Shown here: in pieces, positions 1 to 7,792 of the stretch
Position numbering within the stretch: the first letter of the stretch is position 1
How the letters are laid out: each line of letters opens with the position of its first letter
Assembly: GCA_027081495.1 (NCBI GenBank)
Contig: JALWKJ010000149.1
Coordinates: forward strand, 1 to 14,832
Reading direction: 5' to 3'
DNA length: 14,832 nt
Origin: Campylobacterales bacterium
GTDB taxonomy: Bacteria > Campylobacterota > Campylobacteria > Campylobacterales > QNZT01
Program-made: the position numbers and the translations under genes
The notes under the pieces: model-generated
The model's database searches: none
What the model was told of the DNA's origin: nothing
What the model saw: the letters and a program-made list of their open reading frames with translations, nothing else

Positions 1-440
1 TTTTAGAGTACAATGTTAGATTCGGCGATCCGGAGTGTGAAATTTTGATGCCTCTTATAAAAAGCGGCGTTTTAGAACTTTTTTATAAAGCTTCTACAAA
101 AGATCTGAAGAATCTTGAAATAGAAATTTATGACAAATATGCGGTAGGAGTAGTGATGGCTAGCGAAAATTATCCATATAAAAGTTCTACTCCTTCGGAA
201 ATTATAGTCGATGAGGTTTTAATCGACGATTTAAAAGAAAACGCTCATATCTCTTATGCGGGCGTAACGAAAGAAGAGGATAAACTTTTTGCTACCGGCG
301 GTAGAGTTCTTGTAAGCGTTGGGCTTGGCGATAGTATAAAAGAGGCTAGGGACAGGGCTTATCTTATGTGCGGACAGGTTCATTTTGCCGGTAAAAAATA
401 TCGAAAAGATATAGCGTATCAGGCGTTAAAAAATGGATAA
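1..440 (+). CDS. purD: Phosphoribosylamine-glycine ligase (PurD), C-terminal part
   Basis: PurD joins glycine to 5-phosphoribosylamine with ATP to give GAR, the second step of cytosolic purine synthesis. The reading frame is open from base 3, so the gene begins before the window; 145 codons plus stop are visible. The first residues, LEYNVRFGDPECE, are the ATP-grasp signature of the family, with the metal-binding E and the RFGDPE core. The remainder (for example GGRVLVSVGLGDSIKEARDRAY) matches the C-terminal GARS lid domain with its glycine-rich turn. The methionines at 45-50 are internal, not a start, because the conserved motif precedes them. The stop overlaps the start of the next gene by 8 bases, so the genes are probably co-transcribed. 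Identification is firm; the missing N-terminal two thirds cannot be judged. Confidence 0.96.
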   Translation, partial: LEYNVRFGDPECEILMPLIKSGVLELFYKASTKDLKNLEIEIYDKYAVGVVMASENYPYKSSTPSEIIVDEVLIDDLKENAHISYAGVTKEEDKLFATGGRVLVSVGLGDSIKEARDRAYLMCGQVHFAGKKYRKDIAYQALKNG

Positions 441-885
441 CGACGCTCTTTTAAACAGACTTGAGAGCGAAGAGCTTGTTCTCTCGACGATTAATAGGCG
501 GGCGTTTGCTATGTTTATTGATGAAATTATTATCTCTTTTTTGTTTTTTTTCATCATAGGCGAAAAGATAGCTTCATTTAACTCTCCCGAAGAGGCGGTT
601 TTTTATATTCAGTCCTTAAGCGTCTATTTTTTGATAGTCAAAATTTTATACCAAGCGATTTTTGTCGCGATGTACGGCGCGACTCTCGGTAAAATGGCGA
701 TGAAGATAAAAGTGATAGATATGCACTATTTCGATATACCTTCATGGCAAGTGAGCTTTGTTCGCTCTTTTATGAGGATTGTAGATGAAATACTTTTTTA
801 TATAGGTTTCGTCGTAGCTATTTTTTCTCCTTTAAAACTTACTTGGCATGATAGAATCGCAAAGACACTGGTGGTAGATGCATAG
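433..885 (+). CDS. RDD family inner-membrane protein
   Basis: A 150-residue membrane protein of the RDD family, whose biochemical role is generally unknown; some members are linked to ion transport or stress tolerance. The family marks are visible: an R-R-x-x-A-x-x-x-D pattern at residues 22-30 opening the first membrane segment (about 27-44), the GATLGKMAMKIKVID turn at 82-96, and the closing W-H-D-R segment at 138-141. Two further hydrophobic segments lie at about 62-82 and 115-133. Its ATG overlaps the purD stop by 8 bases (ATGGATAA) and its stop overlaps the lptD start by 8, with no strong Shine-Dalgarno at either join. Translation is therefore probably coupled. Placement directly before lptD is suggestive of an envelope role but proves nothing. 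Family assignment is good; function is unknown. Confidence 0.88.
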   Translation: MDNDALLNRLESEELVLSTINRRAFAMFIDEIIISFLFFFIIGEKIASFNSPEEAVFYIQSLSVYFLIVKILYQAIFVAMYGATLGKMAMKIKVIDMHYFDIPSWQVSFVRSFMRIVDEILFYIGFVVAIFSPLKLTWHDRIAKTLVVDA

Positions 886-3049
886 GTTTGCAGCTGTTTT
901 TATATCGCTGCAAATCTTTATATTTTTTGCTTACGCAAGCCAAAAGGAGCAAAGATACACGATATACGCTTCTAAGATAAAGAGCCAAGGCGATATCGTT
1001 AGGGCGCAGGGCGATATCGTTATATATAACGATGAGAGCGTATTTAGCGCGAATGAAGCGATCTATAATAAAAAAAGTCAAATAATTACCTTAAAAGGCG
1101 GCGTAACTCTCTTTTTTAACGATAAGATGATAAACAAAAGCGATTATATTCGTTTCAATTTGAAAAAAGGCACATTTTTAGCTTCAAATGTCTTTATGAA
1201 GGAGATCGGTTCCGATATATGGATAAAGAGTAAAAAAGTAAAAGCCGATAAAAACAACTACAAAATCAAAAAAGCTTCTCTTTCAAGTTGTCCCTCGAAA
1301 CACCCCGATTGGCAGGTCAAGTTTTCGACCGCTCATTTTCATAAAGACAAAGAGTATGTTTCACTCTACAATCCGAGATTTTATCTTGGTAAAGTTCCGA
1401 TTCTTTATCTTCCTTGGGTGGCTTTTCCGACCATCGATGAGAGACGAAGCGGACTTTTAAGACCGCTTATAGGGTTTGAAAATAGTGAAAACCTTCTTTT
1501 TATGCAGCCGATATTTTACGCCCCCTCTCTTTCTTGGGATATACAATTTAATCCTCAAATAAGACTCGATCGCGGAGTAGGGCTATATACGACATTTCGT
1601 TTTGCGGATTCTCCTTACTCAAAAGGTCATATAAGAGTCGGTTTTTTTAATGAAAAAAGCGCTTATGTAAAAAAGCATAATCTCGAAAATTCAGTGCATA
1701 AAGGCATATCCTTTTATTATAAAAACGAAGCCGTTTTTACCAAATATATAAAAGAAAACCCATACGATTACAAAGACGGTCTTTTAGCGGATATCACACT
1801 ATTAAACGATATAGACTATATAAACCTGAAAGACGATAGAAAATATGCCGTAAACAAACTCGTAACATCGAGACTCAACTACTATATGAGCGGCTACCAG
1901 GATTATTTCGGAGCTTACGCGAGATATTTTATAGATACTCAAAAACTGTCAAACGCCGACACTATGCAAACTCTTCCGTCGTTGCAGTATCACCAGTTTT
2001 CGCAGATACTCGGATCAAATAATTTTCTCTATTCGATAGATTATAAATTTAAAAACTCTTATAGACGAGAGGGACTTGGAGCAAGACAGCACGAGTTCTC
2101 GCTTCCTTTCGTTTTTACGATGCCTTTATTTGAGAATCTTTTAAATTTTTCAATTAGTGAAAATCTATATTATTCCCAAGTAAATTATACCGACAAAAAC
2201 GCCAGCGTCGAAAACGCCAGATATTTCAGTAACTACCACTCTCTTGTTTTAGATACAGATTTGATGAAAAAATACTCCTTATTTTCGCATAATCTACAAG
2301 CTTCGGTATCGTTTACGATTCCAAGTATCAATAAGAAAAAAGGCTATTTTGCCGATTTTATTCCGTTTAATCTGGAGAAAAAGAGCATAAATTTTAAACT
2401 CAACAACTATTTTTACGACAATAACGGTTATGGATTTTTAATAGATCGTTTTACTCAAAAATATTATTATAAAAAAGAAGATAAACTCTACAATGAAGCG
2501 GAAAACGAGATAATTTATCTCTATTCGAAAAATTTAACGCTTAGAAATACTCTCATCTACTCTTATGAATATAAAAAGTTAAAAAAGATACAATCGGGTA
2601 TAAGATATCATGATGATTATAATAATTTAAGAATCGATCACACATATAAAAACGCGCCAAACGAGACGAAAATAAACTTTATAAGCGGAGACTACGAAAG
2701 AGTCGTCGATAAATACTATTCTCTTCTTGGAGGGCTGGATTATGATTTTGACAACAGTTTTACTAAAGAGTGGCGACTTGGAGTGAACATGAAAAAAAAG
2801 TGCTGGAGTTACGAGATCAAATACAAAGAGAGTATAACTCCAAGCCTTACGAGTGCGGGAGCGGAGTCGATTCGAAAAAGGGGGATCTATTTGATCGTAA
2901 AGTTTGCGCATATCGGGGGCATAAAGTATAAATATATCAAAGATATCGAAAATGCTCAAAAGCAAAACGGCGATATTTTGCAAAACTTACCGATTCCTAT
3001 AGATGATGAAAACGATCAAAATCATGATCTTAATAATACTTCTATATAA
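878..3049 (+). CDS. lptD: LPS-assembly outer-membrane protein LptD (OstA/Imp)
   Basis: LptD is the outer-membrane barrel that, with the lipoprotein LptE, inserts lipopolysaccharide into the outer leaflet. The 723-residue product starts with a signal peptide (hydrophobic 4-20, ending AYA-SQ). It then shows an OstA/LptA-like jelly-roll domain (about 28-135, including GDIVRAQGDIVIYND). Next comes the LptD hallmark SSCPSKHPDW at 136-145, then NPRFYLGKVPILYLPW and the RRSGLL motif that leads into a long strand-rich barrel rich in Tyr and Phe (about 190-685). KKKCWSYEI at 639-647 corresponds to the C-terminal cysteine region. There are only two cysteines in the protein, C138 and C642. The start overlaps RDD by 8 bases; no better start lies nearby. 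LptE and the LptA/B/C/F/G parts are not in the window. Identification is strong; the barrel limits are estimates. Confidence 0.95.
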   Translation: MHRFAAVFISLQIFIFFAYASQKEQRYTIYASKIKSQGDIVRAQGDIVIYNDESVFSANEAIYNKKSQIITLKGGVTLFFNDKMINKSDYIRFNLKKGTFLASNVFMKEIGSDIWIKSKKVKADKNNYKIKKASLSSCPSKHPDWQVKFSTAHFHKDKEYVSLYNPRFYLGKVPILYLPWVAFPTIDERRSGLLRPLIGFENSENLLFMQPIFYAPSLSWDIQFNPQIRLDRGVGLYTTFRFADSPYSKGHIRVGFFNEKSAYVKKHNLENSVHKGISFYYKNEAVFTKYIKENPYDYKDGLLADITLLNDIDYINLKDDRKYAVNKLVTSRLNYYMSGYQDYFGAYARYFIDTQKLSNADTMQTLPSLQYHQFSQILGSNNFLYSIDYKFKNSYRREGLGARQHEFSLPFVFTMPLFENLLNFSISENLYYSQVNYTDKNASVENARYFSNYHSLVLDTDLMKKYSLFSHNLQASVSFTIPSINKKKGYFADFIPFNLEKKSINFKLNNYFYDNNGYGFLIDRFTQKYYYKKEDKLYNEAENEIIYLYSKNLTLRNTLIYSYEYKKLKKIQSGIRYHDDYNNLRIDHTYKNAPNETKINFISGDYERVVDKYYSLLGGLDYDFDNSFTKEWRLGVNMKKKCWSYEIKYKESITPSLTSAGAESIRKRGIYLIVKFAHIGGIKYKYIKDIENAQKQNGDILQNLPIPIDDENDQNHDLNNTSI

Positions 3050-3050
3050 T
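3045..3050 (+). promoter_or_regulatory. Possible internal -10 (TATAAT) before the MCE gene
   Basis: A perfect TATAAT overlaps the lptD stop, 25 bases before the MCE start codon. A good AAGGAG ribosome site follows at 3065-3070. No -35 match is visible, which is common for sigma-70 promoters in this phylum. In such AT-rich DNA a chance match is quite likely, so this is a weak call. Confidence 0.3.
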
Positions 3051-3075
3051 ATAGAGCAAAATATAAGGAGTATCT

Positions 3076-4512
3076 ATGCGCAGTGAAGCGAAAGTCGGTC
3101 TATTTTTGTTTATAGGTTTTGTACTTCTTTTCGCGCTTAGTACGCAGGTGGGTAGTTTTAAAAACCTTGCAAAAGAGGGATACTCTCTTAGGGCGTATCT
3201 GAAAAACGCGGCGGGACTCAATGAAAACTCGAAAGTGAAAGCAAACGGTCTTGATGTCGGTTATATAAAATCGTTAAGCATAGAAAACAAGTCGATATTG
3301 GCCGAACTTTTTATATACGATAAAATAAAACTTCCGAAAGATTCGACGATAAAACCTATCCAAGAGTCGCTTTTAGGCGGTAAATATCTCGAAATCTCCA
3401 TAGGAAAATCTCCCGAGTTTTTAAAAGCGGGAGATCTTATAAATTCGGCGCCGGAAAAATTGACTATTCAAGACGCCAGCGACGCTATGGCAAAAGCCGC
3501 GAACGAGTTTAAGTCTTTTATAGAAGATTTCAGACAGATCATAACGCCAGAAGCGAGAGAAGAGTTGAAAAAGACATTTTCAAATCTTGAGCAAATTACC
3601 GGTGAATTAAACAAACTGATGTCTCTTGATCTCTTAAAAGATACATTGACGAATTTTAACGATATGGCGAAAAATATTTCAAGCGTCGGGGAAGGGTTTA
3701 AACAAAGCGCGGATACGCTCAATTCAAAATTACCTCAAATCTTAACAAATCTCGACACACTGGTAAAAGATTTAAAAATCGCATCGGCAAATCTAAAAGA
3801 TAAAATGCCTAAACTTGCTAGCAGATTTGAAAAAATAGAAGAGGATTTGGAATCTATAATCGCTCAAAATAGAAAACCGCTTAACAATACGCTAGTTTCG
3901 GCGGATACATTTTTCAGTTCGGGAACCCAGACTTTCACAAAGATAGAAGATATTATAGAGACTATCGATAAAGTAAAGCTTGAGGTCGCTATGCGAAGCG
4001 ATTATATGGGCGATGACAAATACGCAAAAGGGTATCTTTCTTTAAATTATATTCCTAGCGATACCAAATCATACAGGTTTGCGGTTGTGGGGATGGACGA
4101 CTACTCCAGAATGGATGAAAACGGGAATCTTAAAGAACCGAAAAAACATGAGAGTTCAAATATACTCATATCCGCGCAGATAGCCAAAAGAGTAGATGAC
4201 ATAGTATTAAGAGGAGGTTTGATCGAAAGCAGCGTGGGAGCCGGGTTTGATTACTACTTTTTTAACGATCGATTTGTGACAAGCGCGGAGGTTTATGATT
4301 TCAACGCCCAAAACGACATAAGAGGAACGAATCCTCATGCGAAGATCGGAGCGAGATATAATTTTTTAAAACATCTCGATATATACGGCGGCTATGATAA
4401 TTTTTTAAATAAAAAGGCAAAAAACGCTTATATCGGTATCGGGTTGAGATTTTTTGACGACGATCTTAAAAAATTGGTAATGAGCCAAAATTTGGGAGCC
4501 TATGCAAAATAA
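3076..4512 (+). CDS. MCE/MlaD-family lipid-transport protein with strand-rich C-terminal domain
   Basis: MCE proteins form lipid-carrying rings or tubes between the two membranes and work with MlaE/MlaF-type ABC transporters. The 478-residue product has one N-terminal membrane anchor (about 7-25) and no cleavable signal. A single MCE domain follows at about 36-110 (AGLNENSKVKANGLDVGYI, LLGGKYLEISIG), then a long helical, heptad-like stretch at about 130-300. The last 160 residues (about 305-462) alternate strands and turns rich in aromatics: ARYNFLKHLDIYGGYDNFL, then AYIGIGLRFFDDDLKKL. The N-terminal layout is MlaD-like, but MlaD itself ends soon after its MCE domain. The C-terminal part resembles that of long MCE proteins I associate with delta- and epsilonproteobacteria, from memory. 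AAGGAG lies 5 bases before the ATG. No MlaE, MlaF or MlaA gene is in the window. Its place after lptD fits an envelope role. Confidence 0.88.
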   Translation: MRSEAKVGLFLFIGFVLLFALSTQVGSFKNLAKEGYSLRAYLKNAAGLNENSKVKANGLDVGYIKSLSIENKSILAELFIYDKIKLPKDSTIKPIQESLLGGKYLEISIGKSPEFLKAGDLINSAPEKLTIQDASDAMAKAANEFKSFIEDFRQIITPEAREELKKTFSNLEQITGELNKLMSLDLLKDTLTNFNDMAKNISSVGEGFKQSADTLNSKLPQILTNLDTLVKDLKIASANLKDKMPKLASRFEKIEEDLESIIAQNRKPLNNTLVSADTFFSSGTQTFTKIEDIIETIDKVKLEVAMRSDYMGDDKYAKGYLSLNYIPSDTKSYRFAVVGMDDYSRMDENGNLKEPKKHESSNILISAQIAKRVDDIVLRGGLIESSVGAGFDYYFFNDRFVTSAEVYDFNAQNDIRGTNPHAKIGARYNFLKHLDIYGGYDNFLNKKAKNAYIGIGLRFFDDDLKKLVMSQNLGAYAK

Positions 4513-4780
4513 AGAGGAGATTTTCGTAAAAATTCATGAGGCTTTAGAGTTTATGGAGCTGCCGGTTTTGGTCTCATACGAAGATATCAAAAAGAGATAT
4601 AGGGAACTTAGTAAAAAATACCATCCCGATTTTAATCAACAAGAGGATAAAATGCGGATGCTAAACGATGCTTATGCTCTGCTAAAGCACTATATTTTTC
4701 ATTATAGATTCAGTTTCTCGGATGAAGAGATTCAAAAGCAGTATCCGGAAAATGGTTATGGAAGAAAATTTAGAATTTAA
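4502..4780 (+). CDS. Small J-domain (DnaJ-like) protein
   Basis: A 92-residue protein that is almost only a J-domain. The hallmark HPD tripeptide is at 41-43 within KKYHPDFN, preceded by the basic helix II (IKKRYRELSKKY, 29-40) and followed by helix III with MRMLNDAYALLKHY (51-64). J-domains stimulate the ATPase of Hsp70 (DnaK) chaperones. The G/F linker, zinc fingers and client-binding domains of true DnaJ are absent, so it is a J-domain-only cochaperone. The partner and client cannot be read from sequence. The start overlaps the MCE gene by 11 bases, and its 3' end overlaps the next gene by 23 bases with the start proposed here. Such overlap points to one transcript with coupled translation. 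The fold is clear; the function beyond Hsp70 stimulation is unknown. Confidence 0.87.
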   Translation: MQNKEEIFVKIHEALEFMELPVLVSYEDIKKRYRELSKKYHPDFNQQEDKMRMLNDAYALLKHYIFHYRFSFSDEEIQKQYPENGYGRKFRI

Positions 4781-5459
4781 CGACTATCTTTTTAAAGATA
4801 GAGCCGACGCCTGCAACGCTCTTTTGGAGATTTTGCCTATTAAAGTTATGCGGCATGAAAAATGGATACTGTTAGCGCTATCGGGCGGAGGCGTGGAGAT
4901 AACCGTCAAATTGGCGCAAAGATACGGATTTGACTTTGATCTTTTATTTAGTGAAGCGATATACGCTCCAAACAACGATGAATGCCAGCTTGCGATGGTT
5001 AGCGAAAGTAAAGATATCGTTATCGAGGAGAAACTCGTAAATAGTTTTGGAATATCGTTTGATTACATATATGAAGAAGCCCAGGAGCTGTATCATAAAT
5101 ATATAACGAAGTATCAGCACTTTTATAGAAAAGGGCTTGGTATCGCCGATATCAAAGATAAAAATGTTATGTTGATAGACGAAGGGTGCGAGAGCGGATT
5201 TATCGCTATGTGCGCTCTTAAAAGCGTCATAAACATGGGCGCGAAAAAAGTTGCCGTAGCAGTGCCGCTTATGGCCGACGATCTTTTCGGATTGCTTGAT
5301 ATGAAAGCGGACAAAGTATATACCGTGCATCAGATAAAAGATTTTATAGAGGTTTCATATTATTACCGAAATTTACCACAGCCAAAACCCAAAAAGGTAA
5401 GAGAGATGATAGAAGATTGCAGGCAGTATTTGCCATTTAAAAAAGGAGATAAAGAGTAA
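4758..5459 (+). CDS. Divergent type I phosphoribosyltransferase-like protein
   Basis: The best start is ATG 4758 (MEENLEF): GGA at 4747-4749 sits 8 bases upstream, whereas ATG 4752 is too close to it and ATG 4722 lies deep inside the J-domain gene. The 233-residue product has a pyrophosphate-loop-like ALSGGGVEI at 40-48, an ECQLAMVSE segment at 75-83, and a PRPP-loop-like VMLIDEGCESGFIAM at 137-151. The layout resembles predicted phosphoribosyltransferases of the COG1926 type, whose loop usually reads V-D-D-G-x-A-T-G. Here the second Asp is Glu142 and the ATG is ESG, so binding or catalysis may be altered. The substrate is unknown; purine salvage would be a guess. The stop shares one base with the pnp start (TAATG), and AAGGAG within its last codons serves pnp. 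Family assignment is moderate. Confidence 0.75.
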   Translation: MEENLEFNDYLFKDRADACNALLEILPIKVMRHEKWILLALSGGGVEITVKLAQRYGFDFDLLFSEAIYAPNNDECQLAMVSESKDIVIEEKLVNSFGISFDYIYEEAQELYHKYITKYQHFYRKGLGIADIKDKNVMLIDEGCESGFIAMCALKSVINMGAKKVAVAVPLMADDLFGLLDMKADKVYTVHQIKDFIEVSYYYRNLPQPKPKKVREMIEDCRQYLPFKKGDKE

Positions 5460-7672
5460 TGAGTTGCACCGTTAGCGTTAATGTAAACAACAAAGAAGAG
5501 ATATACGAGATAGATAAAGTAGCAAGACAGGCCGCGGGGGCGGTGCTTTTGAGAGAAAAAGACGCCGTAGTACTAGCAACCGTAGCAAGAGACGATAAAA
5601 TAGTGGATGAAGATTTTTTACCTCTTACGGTTTCATATATAGAAAAAAGTTACGCCGCCGCAAGAATTCCCGGCGGATACATAAAAAGAGAGACAAAACC
5701 CGGAGATTTCGAGACTCTTACATCAAGGATTATCGATAGAAGTTTGAGACCTCTTTTCCCAAAAGGGTATGCGTATCCAACGCAGATAGTAATATTCGTC
5801 TTAAGCAGCGATCCGGAAGTCGATCTTCAGACAATGGCTCTAAACGCTTCTTCCGCGGCGCTATATCTAAGCGACTTGCCCATAGATAAAAATGTCGCGG
5901 CCGTAAGAGTCGCTAGAATCGAGGGAGAGTATATCGTAAATCCGACAAAATCCCAGCTTCGTCAAAGCACGCTCGATCTTTTCGTCTCCGGAACGAAAGA
6001 CGAGCTTTTGATGATCGAAATGAGAGCCGTAGCCACCGAAGAGATAGAAGTCATTCCTATGGTCTCTGCGGATCCTTTGATGATTCCCGATATGCTCGCA
6101 AACGATGTTATAGATACCCGCAAAATAAACGAGCTTACGAACGATGAGACTATGGAAGCTTTAAATATCGCCGCCGAGGCGATAAAAAAAGCTAGTGAAG
6201 ATTATGAAAAAGGATTTTGCGAACTTAAAAAACCTCATGCGAAATTGGAGTTAAAAGTTCAGGAGGTTTTCGAGGATCTTTTAGTTTATATAGATGAATT
6301 TTATAAAGAAGAGATTTATGAAGCGATAAATCAGATGGCAAAAAGCGAGAGAGCGGGCGAATTAAATGCGATTGCGGCTTCGATTTTGGAAGACGAAACG
6401 GCTCAAAAAGAGGGATGGGATCTTGATTTGATTAAAAAGTCGGTCGATCTTTATAAAAGAAGCGTCGTTCGTAAAATGATACTTGATGAGAAAAAACGAG
6501 CCGACGGCAGAGGGCTTCGCGATGTGAGAGATATTCAAATAGAGACGAATATTCTCCCATCCGTTCACAGCTCCTGTTTATTTACCAGAGGTCAAACTCA
6601 AGCGCTTGTCACCGTAACTTTGGGAAATAGCAAAGACGCTCAGATGTATGACCTGTTAACCGATAAAGAGGCGCATTATGAAAATTTTATGCTTCACTAT
6701 AATTTTCCCGGTTTTTCGGTCGGAGAGGCTTCGGCTTTAAGACCCCCGGGAAGAAGGGAACTAGGACATGGAAATCTCGCAAAAAGAGCGATCGAGCCTA
6801 CGCTAAATATAGAAAGCGATCAAACCATAAGGGTGGTTTCGGAGATACTCGAATCAAACGGTTCTTCGTCTATGGCAACCGTTTGCGGAGGCTCGTTAGC
6901 TCTTAAAGCCGCGGGTATCGATGTGAAAAAATTAGTCGCCGGAGTCGCTATGGGGTTAGTGGTTGAAGACGATAAATACGCCATACTTACGGATATAATG
7001 GGACTAGAAGATCATGATGGAGATATGGATTTTAAAATCGCCGGTACAAAAGACGGAATCACGGCTCTTCAGATGGATATAAAATTGGGCGGAATAGAAC
7101 CTAAGATTTTAAAAGAGGCGCTCGATCAAGCATATGAAGCAAAATTACATATACTGGAGATCATGGAAGAGGCCGCCGAAAGTATCTCTTTGAACGAAAA
7201 CGCCCTTCCTTCCAAAACCGTTTTTTCTCTTGATCCTTCGACTTTCGGCGCTATAATCGGACAAGCGGGAAAAACGATAAAAGAGATCATAGAAAAATTC
7301 GAGGTATCGGTTGATCTTGATAAACAAAGCGGCAAAGTAAAAGTCGAGGGAACAAATAAGGTGCAAGTAAGCGCGGCGTGCGATTATATAAAAGAGCTTG
7401 CGAAAGCCAAAAGCCATAACAGAAGAGAAAAAAAAGAGATGCCCCGCTTTGAGGTTGGGCAGGTATTTGACGGGGAGGTTAAAAGAATCGTCGATTTTGG
7501 AGCGTTTATCGGGCTTCCTTCGGGTGTTGACGGGCTTTTGCACATATCTAAACTCTCGGACGAGAGAGTCGATAAAGTTACGGATATACTCTCTGTAGGT
7601 GATAGAGTAAAAGTAAAAATCCTTTCGGTAAAAGGGCATAAGGTCGAGCTAGAGTTGATCGAGAAGTTATAG
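5459..7672 (+). CDS. pnp: Polyribonucleotide nucleotidyltransferase (PNPase)
   Basis: PNPase degrades RNA 3' to 5' with phosphate, releasing nucleoside diphosphates, and acts as a trimer in the cytosol. The 737 residues contain the first RNase PH-like domain, an all-alpha linker (about 240-330) and the catalytic second RNase PH domain. The latter shows RPPGRRELGHGNLAKRA, SNGSSSMATVCGGSLAL, and GLEDHDGDMDF with the metal-binding aspartates D518 and D524 (equivalents of E. coli D486 and D492). A KH domain with the GxxG loop GQAG follows (about 587-648), then an S1 domain (about 662-735) beginning GQVFDGEVKRIVDFGAFI. All parts are present, so it should be active. The start follows AAGGAG and overlaps the previous stop by one base. 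It closes the gene train; no clear intrinsic terminator follows. Confidence 0.98.
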   Translation: MSCTVSVNVNNKEEIYEIDKVARQAAGAVLLREKDAVVLATVARDDKIVDEDFLPLTVSYIEKSYAAARIPGGYIKRETKPGDFETLTSRIIDRSLRPLFPKGYAYPTQIVIFVLSSDPEVDLQTMALNASSAALYLSDLPIDKNVAAVRVARIEGEYIVNPTKSQLRQSTLDLFVSGTKDELLMIEMRAVATEEIEVIPMVSADPLMIPDMLANDVIDTRKINELTNDETMEALNIAAEAIKKASEDYEKGFCELKKPHAKLELKVQEVFEDLLVYIDEFYKEEIYEAINQMAKSERAGELNAIAASILEDETAQKEGWDLDLIKKSVDLYKRSVVRKMILDEKKRADGRGLRDVRDIQIETNILPSVHSSCLFTRGQTQALVTVTLGNSKDAQMYDLLTDKEAHYENFMLHYNFPGFSVGEASALRPPGRRELGHGNLAKRAIEPTLNIESDQTIRVVSEILESNGSSSMATVCGGSLALKAAGIDVKKLVAGVAMGLVVEDDKYAILTDIMGLEDHDGDMDFKIAGTKDGITALQMDIKLGGIEPKILKEALDQAYEAKLHILEIMEEAAESISLNENALPSKTVFSLDPSTFGAIIGQAGKTIKEIIEKFEVSVDLDKQSGKVKVEGTNKVQVSAACDYIKELAKAKSHNRREKKEMPRFEVGQVFDGEVKRIVDFGAFIGLPSGVDGLLHISKLSDERVDKVTDILSVGDRVKVKILSVKGHKVELELIEKL

Positions 7673-7709
7673 TTTTTGATTTTTAAACATCTTTTTAAGC
7701 AACTTTGGT

Positions 7710-7720
7710 TAAAATCTCAC
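7710..7720 (+). promoter_or_regulatory. Promoter -10 region for atpE
   Basis: TAAAATCTCAC lies 38-48 bases after pnp and is repeated exactly at 8392-8402 before purL. TAAAAT is a good -10 hexamer with T-rich DNA upstream and no clear -35, as is usual for sigma-70 promoters of Campylobacterota. It would start transcription near 7722, about 70 bases before the atpE ATG. Confidence 0.5.
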
Positions 7721-7721
7721 C

Positions 7722-7765
7722 TTCAAAGTGATAAGTAGGGATACGCAAGCCGAACGGACTTTGAA
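7722..7765 (+). promoter_or_regulatory. Inverted repeat in the atpE leader, possible 5'-end hairpin
   Basis: TTCAAAGT at 7722-7729 is perfectly complementary to ACTTTGAA at 7758-7765, leaving a 28-base loop. The left arm begins where the transcript would begin if the TAAAAT at 7710 is the -10. The stem ends 15 bases before the AAGGAG ribosome site (7781-7786). A 5'-terminal stem could protect the abundant c-subunit message, but an 8-base AT-rich match can occur by chance. Confidence 0.4.
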
Positions 7766-7792
7766 AAACGAAATTTTTATAAGGAGAACTTC

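Noticed and set aside
45..440. A complete 131-residue protein starting at 45.
   Set aside because: The same frame is open to base 3 and carries the PurD motif RFGDPE before that point, so it is the end of a longer gene.
989..1022. Direct repeat GGCGATATCGTTA at 989-1001 and 1010-1022 inside lptD.
   Set aside because: It encodes QGDIV twice, seven residues apart, in the OstA domain, where repeating strand motifs are normal. Nothing suggests a mobile or regulatory role.
7734..7765. GGGATACGCAAGCC in the atpE leader looks a little like part of a c-di-GMP-I (GEMM) riboswitch.
   Set aside because: The leader is too short, and the second stem and the other conserved blocks of that class are missing. 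The likeness is limited to a few bases.
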